A DNA stretch of 64,000 nt, from NCBI RefSeq assembly GCF_001619985.1, contig NW_017264193.1:315726-379725 (forward strand). Direction: 5' to 3'. Below the pieces are notes generated by a model that had not been told where the DNA came from, ran no database searches, and saw only the letters and a list, made by a program, of their open reading frames with translations. The translations under genes and the position numbers were made by a program. The DNA is from Xylona heveae TC161. Its lineage: Eukaryota > Ascomycota > Xylonomycetes > Xylonales > Xylonaceae. The stretch's first letter is position 1. Each line of letters starts with the position of its first letter. Positions 34,407 through 44,646 of this stretch are shown here, piece by piece.

Positions 34407-35089
34407 TTCCCACCCCCTCCTCTTTCCTTCCTTTATTCTCCCTCTCCCTCTTCTTCTCTTTCTTTTCTCTCTCTCAAACTTTTCCCCGTGGACTTTTATG
34501 GGCGCCAAAAAGAATGGAGTTCAAATGGGTTTTGATACGTCTCCATACTGTACCCCCCCCCCTCTTTTTTTTTTTTTTTAAAGAATGTCACATTATCATA
34601 CGTTTCCTATGTATTTCTCATGGATTTATCATGCTCATCTGCACGGACCGGCGTTTCAGGATCAAGGATAGGAATTTAAAAGAAATGAATATACTTTTCA
34701 TTCTATTGGATGTTTGCATGTGGCACCATGAAATGTGGTATATAAAAGCAGGTATGTCTTGGTAGTGATATGAAAAGAAAAAAGAAAAAGGAAAAGGAAA
34801 AGGAAAAGGAAAAGGAAAAGGAAAAGGAAAAGGAAAAGGAAAGGCCATGAGCAGCGAAAGAAGTGAAGTGAAGTAAAGAGGAGCGAAGAGGTCTAACTCC
34901 CAGTCTTTTATTTCTCTCTCCTGGACCTTGGAACCTGAATTATGGAAATCCGCATGTAGATCCGAAACTCCAGATATAACCTGCGCGCCTGGATGATGCT
35001 TATTGGTATGATGGAAAGGTTGGTAGAATGAAACGCCGATGAAATGGATGGTGAAGAGACTAGGCGTGGATGAGTGGATATGGAAAAGA
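34407..35089. other. Intergenic region between convergent genes rfc2 and dus2
   Basis: About 0.7 kb of 3' flanks containing a C/T homopolymer stretch (34552-34580) and the GGAAAA repeat listed separately. A long minus-strand open frame crossing it encodes Phe-Pro repeats purely from the hexamer and is not a gene. Confidence 0.55.
34790..34842. repeat. GGAAAA hexamer tandem repeat
   Basis: Eight perfect GGAAAA units plus a partial ninth, preceded by an imperfect GAAAA stretch from about 34772. This makes a purine-only strand of about 70 bases that could form triplex DNA. It sits between the 3' ends of two convergent genes. Confidence 0.95.
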
Positions 35090-36553
35090 CTAGGCGGAAA
35101 CAGACTGTCGCATTGGTGCAGGAGTAGGAGCATTGTTCGTGTCCAGGAAACTTTGCGCTGGAGGTTGCAATTGCTCGGTGTTGATACTGAGAGTGGGATC
35201 CAGAGCCGTGGCAGCAGTAGTAGCAGCAGGCGGCTTGGCCTCGCGTGCTTCTTGCTTAGGTGCGTCTTTGTGAGGAAGAATTGGTTCACCACCTGCGGCC
35301 TTGGCAGAAGGATTGGCCTTTTTAGCCTTTTCTACTGCGGGAGCACCCGAGGGTGCGGCGGCGGCAGCGGTGCCTTTGTTGATATTGGCTTTGTTGGAGA
35401 TGCCTAAGCGTTCGTCTACCTCGGCGGCGAGTTCTTTGAGATTCTCCAATCCGAGCACCTGCACGAGGTCGGAGTAGCATTTGGACGCGGACATTTTCTT
35501 GTACGCTGCGTCTTTGCCGGGGATCATGTTGCTGAGGAGATACTTTGTGTTGTTCCAGCGGTTGTGTACTTCGAGAGCGCACTGGACGTATTCCGGCACG
35601 ACGGTAGTCCAGGGTGCGGGTCCGCCGTCGACGTCAGCGCGGAAGATGCTTGGGTTGCGTTCTGCGGCTGTAGCAATCATTGCGCCGTCAACGTCGAATT
35701 CTTTAGCCAGTTCTAGTGCGTGGTCACGCCCTTCAACGTCGCCGTTGGCCAGACATGCCACGCCGTGGTCACGGCATATCGTCCCAACCATGCAAAGCTG
35801 GTCTCGAATGGCGCGTTCGCGGGGCCGCATGGGAGTTGTGCGACAATGGACGGTGAGTCCCGTGATGCCGGTCTGGCAGAGTCGCCGCACAAGAGACGCC
35901 GTGAGTTCGGGCGTCTCGAGAATTCGGATCTTGACACTGATGCCGATCTCGTATTTGCTTCCGACTTCGCGCACGAGGGATTCGAGAATGGAGCAGAGCA
36001 GGTCGGGGGTCCGCAGTAGCGCCGCGCCCATCCCGCCCGATGTGCTAAATGGTTTCGGACAGCCTGCGTTGACGTCGATTCCGGCCACGTCGGCGCCGAT
36101 GATGTGGCCGGCTTCGACGGCCCGGGCAGGTGATGCGGTGCCCATTTGGAATATGAGTCGTTTGTACTCCCGCGCTGGGTCGATGCGGAAGATTACATTG
36201 GCCAGAGAGGTGCGCTCGGGCTCGCTCAGGGAGGGGTTGTTTGCAATGTTGGATGGGATGCGGGTGTATTCGATCGTCGAGGTGAAGGGATTGATGCGTC
36301 GAGTGGTGCCGATCATGGCTCGGTCGACAGTTTCAGGGCCTACAACATGAGAGGATTGTTAGCATGGATAGATATTGTGGAGCAATGCCGAGGAGAGAGA
36401 GTCAAGCATACCCCAGACTAGGTCCGCACCGTATTTGAGGGCCATGAGCCGTGATGGCAACTCGCCGCTGCGCACCATCGGGGCCAGCACGACCTTGCCG
36501 CGATAATCGACGCCATTCTTGGGAATAGGGACACGCTTTGGAGCGGACGTCAT
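35090..36553 (-). CDS. dus2: tRNA-dihydrouridine synthase 2
   Basis: Exons 36553-36412 and 36339-35090 (minus strand) give 463 residues. Dus2 (yeast Smm1) reduces U20 in the D-loop of tRNAs using FMN and NAD(P)H. Seen: GKVVLAPMVRSGELPSR near the start (FMN site), then across intron 1 LVWGPETVDRAM, the catalytic-cysteine motif DVNAGCPKPF (about residue 140), ISVKIRI, TVHCRTTPMRPRE and LANGDVEG. The C-terminal 100 residues are Ala/Pro/Lys-rich and low in complexity; I see no clear double-stranded RNA-binding domain there. An in-frame ATG at 36580 would add MLRSLFSTI, which looks mildly presequence-like; which start is used cannot be decided here. Confidence 0.94.
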
Positions 36554-37637
36554 GATCGTAGAGAAGAGAGAGCGTAACATGAGGCTCTCATTGCTTATTT
36601 GGAGAGAAATGGTTGTTCTAATGACGGTTGTGGTTCTGGTGGTTTTGGGAAAATTAATGGCGGAGAGGACAGGGAATCTCCGGCCGAGGTTTAGCCGGAT
36701 TCCGTAATTGTGCAAATTATGCAAGCTGGGATAATATGGATTTAACTCTGTAGGGACAAGGGCCAAGAGGCAATTGAAGCTTAATTTGTTGCGATTAAAT
36801 TTTGCCGAAAGAAAACTTTGTGAGCGAATCAGAAATTTCCAATATTATTGATTTCCATATTAGTCACAATCATCGTGTAAGTTGAACTACTGTCCGTATA
36901 CCTCTGTGGTTGGTATCTTTTCATAGGGAGTCTAATGTAGCTCTGCTCGTAGTCTCAAAGTTTGATTGATTGAGTGATAGCCCAGACCCTTCTTCCTTTT
37001 TACTCCTACTGCATTGTTGATCCTGAAACGGCAGAGAGCAGACCATTGGATTCAATTGACTGTTGCTAGTTATCCCCTTTTCTAATTCCCTATTACCCCT
37101 CTGCTACCCCTCCTCACGTCGCCTGTTTGGGCCAGTCCATTTGACGCCATTCCAGTTATACCCAGCCCATTCCCCTTCTCCCATCATCCCATTCGGTGAC
37201 TATCCTTCCCTCTTTGGTTGTCCTTGTCTCTATCACGCCTGTCCCTGATCCAACCCGATTGGGCACAGGTGCAAAGGTGCAGTCCAGAAAGGATATTCAT
37301 TTGAATGCAGGCTTTTGCAAGAACGAATTGCTTGGTCGTCGGTAGATCCGGACCGTCTGCTCTTCGTTGCTCCTCTCGACCGCCCCTGCTCTCCGTCTCT
37401 TCTCTCCCTCGCTCGTTCTCTCTCACACATCACGTGTTTGCATCGTTTGCACCAGTCTCCAAAGTGGCTCCCAACGCTAAGACCGCAGGCCCCCCCACCA
37501 CCACCACCATTACCACCGCCGCCTCCACTAAATTCAAGTCCCGCACGGCATTACTTCAGGGACATCTTTCACCTTCATCTCCTTTAACTTCTTCTTCTAT
37601 CCCTCGTCTCTCTTCATCTCCTCCATCATCAATCACA
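36554..37637. other. Divergent promoter region, dus2 / inorganic pyrophosphatase
   Basis: About 1.1 kb between the preferred start codons. From 37305 the + strand is open in frame with pyrophosphatase (see that entry). The stretch 36980-37300 is pyrimidine-rich and reads as 5' leader. No other gene is seen. Confidence 0.5.
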
Positions 37638-38794
37638 ATGGCTTCTCTTCCCGTCTCCGGCAAGGGCTACAGCTCCAAGGCCGCTTCTGCCTACAGCGCC
37701 CGCAAGATTGCTCAGCCTAACACGCTTGAGCACCGCGTCTACGTTGAGAAGGATGGCGTTCCCAGGTCCCCGTGGCACGACATTCCTCTGTATGCCAACG
37801 AGCAGCAGACCATCCTTAACATGATTGTCGAGATCCCTCGCTGGACCAATGGCAAGCTCGAGGTAAGCTTTCCTGTTTTTTTTTTTTCGATGATCCCCGT
37901 TACCCCGCCATCATGGATGAATCGAGACTGACAACCACTGCCATTCTACAGATCTCCAAGGAGGAGCCCCTCAACCCCATCAAGCAGGATGTGAAGAAGG
38001 GCAAGCTCCGGTTCGTCCGGAACTGCTTCCCCCACAAGGGTTACCTCTGGAACTATGGTGCCTTCCCCCAGGTGAGTTATTGCGACCTAGCAAGATGGAA
38101 ATTTCCGCGCCTTTTTGCGGCCTCCACCTCCATGGCACAAATCGCTCACTGTTACTCTGTCAATAGACCTGGGAAGACCCCAACGTTGTCCACCCTGAGA
38201 CCAAGGCCAAGGGTGACAACGACCCTCTCGATGTCTGCGAGATTGGTGAGCTCGTCGGCAAGGTTGGCGAGATCAAGCAGGTCAAGGTCCTCGGTGTCAT
38301 GGCCCTCCTTGACGAGGAGGAGACCGACTGGAAGATTATCGTCATTGACGTTAACGACCCCCTTGCTCCTAAGCTGAACGACGTTGAAGACGTTGAGCGT
38401 CACCTGCCCGGTCTTCTCCGTGCCACCAACGAGTGGTTCCGTATCTACAAAATCCCCGACGGCAAGCCTGAGAACCAGTTTGCCTTCTCTGGCGAGTGCA
38501 AGAACAAGAAGTACGCCATGGACATTGTCCGTGAGTGCGCCGAGGCTTGGGAGCGTCTCATCGCTGGCAAGACCTCCCCCGGCGACAACTCTCTGTACGT
38601 TTTCATCTCCCAAATACCAGTACCCTTTTCTGCTCTTGCTAATTCTCTCTAGTCTCAACACCACTGTCCCTCACTCCGCCCACAAGGTTGAGCCCTCTCA
38701 GCTCCCTCACATCCCCAAGGGCGAGAACCTCTCTCCCGCTCCCATTGACCCCTCCATTGACAAGTGGTTCTTCATCTCTGGCGCTGCCGTCTAA
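37638..38794 (+). CDS. ipp1: Inorganic pyrophosphatase (family I)
   Basis: Exons 37638-37862, 37952-38071, 38167-38594 and 38653-38794 give 304 residues. The enzyme splits pyrophosphate into two phosphates, driving biosynthetic reactions. Seen: [33 protein letters not shown], the basic stretch [17 protein letters not shown], the metal-binding signature [12 protein letters not shown], and the fungal C-terminus [10 protein letters not shown]. The start at 37638 ([10 protein letters not shown]) fits cytosolic homologues. An ATG at 37305 is in frame with no stop between and would add 111 residues with no Asp or Glu and several Arg near the start, like a mitochondrial presequence, so two products are possible. 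All three intron junctions keep phase. Codon use is strongly biased to C-ending codons, as expected for a highly expressed gene. Confidence 0.96.
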
Positions 38795-39179
38795 GCAGCT
38801 CCATTCTGAGCTCGGGGTAGTATTTTAAAAAGATATGAACAAAAAAGAAAATATGATTTGCGGCAGAATTGCGCAGCGTAAACAATACCAATTGATCCAT
38901 CATTCGTGATGGTAATTGCTAGATATATTAAATAGAAGAACGGTGTTCTGGTCATTGTGACCAGCCATAACAGACACCAAGACATATACGTATTCGCTCC
39001 TCATAACGCCGCCCATGTGACTCTAGTTGTTACAAAAACCTGACCCTGGTATAACCACGGACCGGTAAACAGCATGTCTATCCGAGCGTATCCATCCATT
39101 GCTGCCAGGATGAACAGCTCCATGCAACAAAAATGTCTTTTCGCTTCAAATTGATTCAATGCAACCGACTTTTGGCCTT
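38795..39179. other. Intergenic region between convergent genes
   Basis: About 385 bases of AT-rich 3' flanks between pyrophosphatase and mL53. Nothing else is seen. Confidence 0.5.
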
Positions 39180-39553
39180 CTATCCGTTCAGCTCCTCCTG
39201 GCGGTCAAGCATACGAGAATGTCTGTCAACTTCCTCGACAATTCCCTTGATGCCAAGCTTTTCCGTGTCGAGCTCCATGGCCTTGCCATCCTCTACTTTA
39301 TGTTAGCACCAGTTAACGGTAAATCGGGCCACAAAATCCATGACCTTCGCGCATATCTGACAAGGGAAAACGTACTAAACTTGAGACTCAAGGCGCTGCG
39401 GTCCCGGCTCTCCCGCGGTAGCAGCACGGTGTTGATCTTCATTGTCTGTCGTGCATTAGGAGGGAGAAGAGATAGAAAGATACGGCAGGTCTTGGACCGC
39501 GGCGCAAAGGGGTTGAATTTGGTGGAAACGTCGGTGATGAAGCGCGTAATCAT
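39180..39553 (-). CDS. mrpl44: Mitochondrial large-subunit ribosomal protein mL53 (yeast Mrpl44)
   Basis: Exons 39553-39376 and 39292-39180 (minus strand) give 96 residues, close to yeast Mrpl44 (98). The protein belongs to the mitochondrial 54S ribosomal subunit. The N-terminus MITRFITDVSTKFNPF matches the yeast start MITKYFTKV..KFNPF, and the end reads GIKGIVEEVDRHSRMLDRQ. The intron (GTACGT donor, GTAG acceptor) gives the junction LKFKDGKAMELD; using an AAG four bases earlier would give LKFIEDGKAMELD instead. The first is preferred because yeast has YKDKKEMEF there. No separate presequence is seen, as in yeast. Confidence 0.92.
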
Positions 39554-40174
39554 TTTGAATTAAACCCCGTGTCGGTGTTATTCAGGCCGGTCCGCAGAAT
39601 ACAAAAGGTTTTTAATTTTCGAAATTTCTCAATCGAAGAATTCTTTTAGGACGATATATTCTGCAAACAGAGCAATTGTTTGACCTGTAAGTTGGCTGAT
39701 TAGACTATGAACGTACAGAGTCGCTGGAAGCTTTTCAGGGGGACGTCAATTGATACGGCCGCACCACTTCCGAAAACCGTATACTGTGATTGAAAAACTT
39801 AATTTGAAAAGAAATGCTCAAGCATACCTGAATACAAAATGTGTCGCGGTGCCTGCGAGGGTTCGTTGTTGGACGTAATCGCAAAGGCTCAAGGGAAAGA
39901 ATCGAAGAAGTTCGGAGTTGGAGACGGCATGTTCCGCGCCTGGGCAGGTTGGCTCAAACCCGCCGGACTCAAGGACCCTGAGGTCATGGGTGTCGTTCGA
40001 CAATTCAACTTGGACATGGCTGCTCAGAATTTACGAATAACAAAATCCATTTTCACACATAATCAATTATTCTTATTGACATATCTCACCTGTCCCCGAG
40101 TTTCCAGCGACGAGCTAATTATAAAATACGAATAATGACCAAAATATAATCACGACAAGCACCACCTCACCACA
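39554..40174. other. Divergent region, mL53 / Sec20, with strand-ambiguous splice signals
   Basis: About 620 bases. On the minus strand a CAG|GTATGC donor (39827) and TTACAG acceptor (39685) could make a leader intron for mL53. On the plus strand a GTAAGT (39687) and CTTTTCAG (39738) could make a leader intron for the small open frame described next. The two possibilities overlap almost fully. Confidence 0.4.
39839..40135 (+). CDS. Possible small orphan protein (98 residues)
   Basis: An open frame starting MCRGACEGSLLDVIAKAQ and continuing with a soluble-looking, charged stretch (KESKKFGVGDGMFRAWAGW, LKDPEVMGVVRQFNLDMAA). I do not recognise it. It lies between two divergent genes and ends 39 bases before the Sec20 start. 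In its favour: protein-like composition for about 70 codons and a possible upstream intron. Against: no motif, an AT-rich tail after codon 70, and an equally open frame on the opposite strand. Confidence 0.25.
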   Translation: MCRGACEGSLLDVIAKAQGKESKKFGVGDGMFRAWAGWLKPAGLKDPEVMGVVRQFNLDMAAQNLRITKSIFTHNQLFLLTYLTCPRVSSDELIIKYE

Positions 40175-41859
40175 ATGACGCCAGCAACACAATCCCTCAC
40201 TACTCGCCTGAACAACCTTTCTGACGCCCACAAATTTACCGTGCAACTCATCACACGTCTATCGAAGCTTCCAAGTGTCCCTGGCGCTCTCCCCGCGTCC
40301 CCCGTTAGCGAAGATGGTCCCGCAGACGCACGTGTGGAACTCAGCAGCGAAATCCACCAGAGCTTGAAAGAGCAAGAAGAAGAGCTGGAACTGCTAAAGC
40401 AAGAAGTGGAAGAGATCAACTCGAGCGGGTCCGGGACACCTGTGTCTGCTACCAGCGCCGGAATCGCAGGGCTTGCAGGTCGGCGACGGGATAGTCGTGC
40501 TCGGACCGGGAGCAATGCAGCCGCCAGTGAACGAGCACGGCTCGATGCGCATGTTATACGATTAGAAGAGGACTTGAAATTGTACGCTGCAATCCATCTA
40601 TATGTCTCAGTTCTCTTGGGGGGGGTCTGTAATTGGCAGAAGCTGATTGATTGTTGAAATACAGTGCCAGAACACAGTTCCGCAAAGCTCAACTCCAAGC
40701 TAAGCGCAATGCCGAAACTGCTCGACGTAAAGAGCGCGAGTTACTCTTTGCCGGTGTCCGCGAGGGAACCGCATCACCTGGTCTCGGCCGACGACGTGGG
40801 CAGGACAAACTATCTCCAGACGAACTCATGGTCAATGCCTCGAGCGACGTGACCGCCGCGCTGCGTCGAACGCATCAATTAATGGAGACGGAACTCTCAA
40901 GATCACAATTCGCTCATGATACATTAGGTATGTCCCCTTTCAATTAAACCCTGTGTCACTCTCCAAATCACATACACCCCAAACTCAAACTCAAGCTCAG
41001 ATAACACACGAAACTAACGTTACCTTACCTTTCCAAAGAACAATCCACCAATGCACTCTCCAGTCTCTCCGAATCCTACAACACCCTCGATACCATGCTC
41101 GCCAGCTCCAAGAATCTTTTGTCCACGCTCGTCCGCTCCCAAAAGTCAGACACATGGTACCTCGAGACAGCATTCTACGTCCTCGTGGGCACCATTGTCT
41201 GGCTCATCTTCCGCCGCCTCCTATACGGACCCCTTTGGTGGTTCCTCTGGCTACCCATTAAACTCCTCTACCGCGCAAGTGTCAGTCTCTTGACCGCCGT
41301 AGGAATCGGCGCTGCCGGGTCCGCAGCCACATCCGCTGCTGCTGCTTCACGGTCATCCAGCACTCCATCTACTCTAATCGTCCAGCCCAGTGCCTCTGGC
41401 AATTTCCCCAAATTCCATCCCGACCAACAACGCGATAATTACGTCCCATATATCCCCGTCGGACGAGGCGGCGGCGGCCACCATCATGGTATGCCCGCGG
41501 GATATCACAACCCTCCCGGTGCAAACGGCGCGTATCCTGTTTCTGCCCAGATTGGAAACATGGTAGACAGTAGCAGTAGCAGTAGCAGTATAAGAAGCGT
41601 GCCCAGCGGTACTATTGGCTTGGGCGTGCACGGTACGCCTGGCGGTGATGCTGCTGCTGCTGCTGCTGCTGCGGGCGCTGGCGAGGGTTCAGATAAAGAC
41701 TCAAAGGACCACCCGCAGGACACCAAAGACTCGTCATCTTCGAATGAGAACGACCAGCAACAACCTCCGGCGGCGCCAGCGCCGAACCCAAAGAAGCGCA
41801 TGTGGGAAGAAAATGTCGAAGCGAAAAAGTACGAAGAGCGGAAAAGAGATGAATTGTAA
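40175..41859 (+). CDS. sec20: Sec20 (BNIP1-type) SNARE, Golgi-to-ER retrograde transport
   Basis: Exons 40175-40581, 40665-40927 and 41039-41859 give 496 residues. Sec20 works with Ufe1, Use1 and Sec22 to fuse COPI vesicles with the ER. Seen: an N-terminal coiled coil (EEELELLKQEVEEINS), a basic helix around the intron 1 junction (LKFARTQFRKAQLQAKRNAE), the Sec20 SNARE core SLSESYNTLDTMLASSKNLL (about 230-255), then a membrane segment from about 262 (AFYVLVGTIVWLIFRRLL) and a second hydrophobic stretch (LWWFLWLPIKLLY). A long luminal tail follows, rich in Ser, Ala and Gly with poly-Ala and poly-Ser runs. The last four residues are RDEL, matching the HDEL-type retrieval signal of yeast Sec20. 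The tail is much longer than in yeast. Confidence 0.93.
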
Positions 41860-42463
41860 CTTTTCTTCTTTTCCTTTCCACTCTCTTCTCTTCTCCTTAC
41901 TTTTTCCTGTCTCATTTTCCCTCCGCCTCTTACCAAAAACTGGGGTATAGAAATAAAAATATAATACATACAAGGTCACAAATGCTATGCCGACATGACG
42001 AGAAGTGGACAATAAATAAATGATAATAATGATTGTAGTTTATGGAATCTGATTTTCTGATATTGCATGTAAGTTATAAGATGTTGGATGTTGGACGTGT
42101 ACGTGAAACATGGTATAGTCGCGTAACAAACCGATAGACAGGCAAAAGGGGAGGAGTAAGTATAACAATACAAAAAAAGTAAATGACCAAAACCATTGCA
42201 CCGATAACCATAATGCAGAATGCAGAAGCGATAATGATGAATTTGATGATGATAGTGATGCAAACATAGACACTGCCAGGGTCAAACCTCCAATTGAAAG
42301 GAGAAGGAAAGGAAAAAAGAAAAGGGAGAGAGAGAAATTCTATGCGTAGAATAGACTCTAAAACAATGCAGATGTGTTCTGCCCAGACAATGGAACGGGA
42401 AATCAAAAAACAAACCAACCCACCACCACCAAAAAAAAAGGAAAACAATAAAAAAATTTTTTT
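41860..42463. other. Intergenic region between convergent genes
   Basis: About 600 bases between Sec20 and the sucrose transporter. CT-rich just after Sec20, then AT-rich, ending in A runs and a short CCA repeat (42418-42430). No gene is supported. Confidence 0.5.
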
Positions 42464-44646
42464 CTATTGAATGTGGCCTAGTCGCTTCGTAGCATACGCT
42501 GCTCCAACGGCCGACACGGCGCCGATAAAGAGACAAACGCCGATGGCGTTAGGGCCATCGGTAGAATGATGTTCATCGGGGTGCGCTTCATGAGCGAGCT
42601 CCGGGCTTTTACCGGGTTCGAGCAGGGCAAAAGCAACGGTGGAGATAAAAGTGCCGATGAATTGAGGCAGAGTAGTAAAAAGGTTGAGGATGCCAAGATA
42701 CACTCCTGCCAGTTCGCCAGTGGAACTGGACGCGGGTCCTTCGTCCTTTTCGTCATCGGGATGATGATTGAGGCGGAGAGTTGTGGCGGGGTCCTCGGAC
42801 ATTTCGACAGAGGATTCCGTTGAGAGGCGATTATATGAGACGTTGCCGTTGGAGCTAGATGCGGGGACGCTGAGCCGGTTGATTTCGATGCCCATGAATG
42901 TGAATGGAGCCCAACAGGAGAGTGCCCATGGACTAAAACGAAAATGGCGTGGTTAGAGTTTTATTCATTGGTTTGGGGATGGTTGCAAAATGAGCGATTT
43001 GACTTGGGGAAAAGGAAAGACGGATATGAGAGGACATACATTCCGCAGATGGAGACCAGAACCGTCGCGAAACCTAGTGAAGTAACGAATGGTGCCAGGA
43101 TCATTGAGCCCGCGAAAAGAAGGTGCGAAAAGGTCCATGTGTCAAGGAGATCCGGCTTGAATCGACTTGCTGTAGTGACAATCGGGGCAATACTCGCAGG
43201 CGGACGAGGTGTAAACGATGGTCGTTCATTATCAGGAGACTTGACTATCCAAGGCAGCACAATTGAGCTGGCCAGTGAGATGACGGAGAAAACAACGAGG
43301 GAGAGACTGCCGATGCGGCCCACGTCGCCCAGCACATCTGAGGACCCTTTGACGCCCTCGGGCATATTGTACCGAAAATAGATTTCTCCAACCCACGTCG
43401 TGCTGTAGAAGAGAAAGGGGAACCAGCCTACAATCGCCCAGTATGATGTTAGTTTAATTAGGCTGTATCGACAAAGGTATCAGAACTGACCAATCCACGA
43501 CCAAAATTGGATCCAACAGATAGCCTGAATTCGCGCAGGAAGATGAAGCGTGGCTCGCAGAATTTGGCTAAAAAGCTTGACAGCGCTGGCTCTGTCTTCG
43601 GTATCTCTATTTCCCTCGTGTCAGTCCCAAATACTGTGTTACTGAAATCATTCTGTTTTTGCTCGTACCGGCCAGAAATCAATACTCGCTCCTGGACGCT
43701 GTAGCATGTGATGCCAACGGCAATGAGGAGACCCAAGGAGGAAATGACGGTCAATTGCTTAAACTGATTGTCTCCTAGGCTTGTCCCAAAAATTCCCATG
43801 AGATCGATAGTGCCCGCAACATAGCCCAGGAGATGACCTATTCCGATCATTCTACTTGCTTCCTGATGTCAGCTGAATATCGCTCTCATGACGGGGTCTG
43901 GAGCAAATACCCCAAGCAGAACCCATTTGTTGCTTCGAAATTGGGAGAGTGTCAACAATGAGACTTCGGCATGACGCTTGGACTTTGACGCAGAGTCAGT
44001 AAAAGGTCTCCCAGAACCAGTATGTTTTACCGCGCTCACCAGCATTGATCGCAAAATCCACTACGTAGATGCTAAGCACAGCAAGCGCAATCGTCATCGG
44101 TCTCCGCTGCTCCACACTCAGCAAAACACACCTCTTCATTGCATTTGTCGTAGTTGGAGCGTACCAATTCCGGATCAGAAATAAATAGTCCAACAACTTC
44201 TGATGTCCAGCCCAATACTAACAATGTCACGGCCACAATTAACGCGCCGACGACCATGTATGGCCGTCTTCGGCCCCATCTTGACTTGGAATTGTCTGCC
44301 AGCACGCCCACCACAGGTTGCATTATTAAGCCCGACAGTGGCCCAGCCACCCACACAAGTGACGTGCGACTTTTTGTAAGGCCAAGTTGTAACAGGTAAG
44401 GCGTGCAATCTGTTCCATCTGTTAATGCCACCTTCAAACTGGCTCAGTGTAATTGTAGAGCGAACGTACAAGTCATTTCGATACCCCACGTAAATCTAAG
44501 TGCACTGTGAGCTTGAGTAACAGAAGCTAACACATGATTCGAACTTACTGAATACCAACAAGGCTAAAGGTCAAAAGAGCCATGCGCATTGACTCCGAGG
44601 AGCCCTTAATGGACGGCGTCCCTGACCATGACGCCGTTGAAGGCAT
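42464..44646 (-). CDS. Sucrose/alpha-glucoside transporter (MFS, GPH-like)
   Basis: Nine exons on the minus strand (44646-44549, 44495-44470, 44409-44165, 44133-44040, 43982-43911, 43858-43669, 43606-43491, 43427-43040, 42932-42464) give 565 residues. The protein is a plasma-membrane sugar/proton symporter of the fungal and plant SUC type. Seen: GTPSIKGSSESMRMALLTFS at the start, FTWGIEMTYCTPYLLQLGL (helix 1), GLIMQPVVGVLAD, the RWGRRRPYMVVG loop between helices 2 and 3, DTLPISKQQMGSAW, IQFWSWIGWFPFLFYSTTW, and a long cytoplasmic loop before the last two helices. Exon 2 is 26 nt. Introns 3, 4 and 5 end in AAG instead of the usual pyrimidine-AG; each is required for a continuous conserved frame. 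The intron after ISGR uses an AATAG acceptor giving SGRDTEDRASAV. Confidence 0.9.

Noticed and set aside
34618-35292. Minus-strand frame with Phe-Pro repeats
   Set aside because: The repeat peptide is only the translation of the GGAAAA array in the spacer between two real genes.
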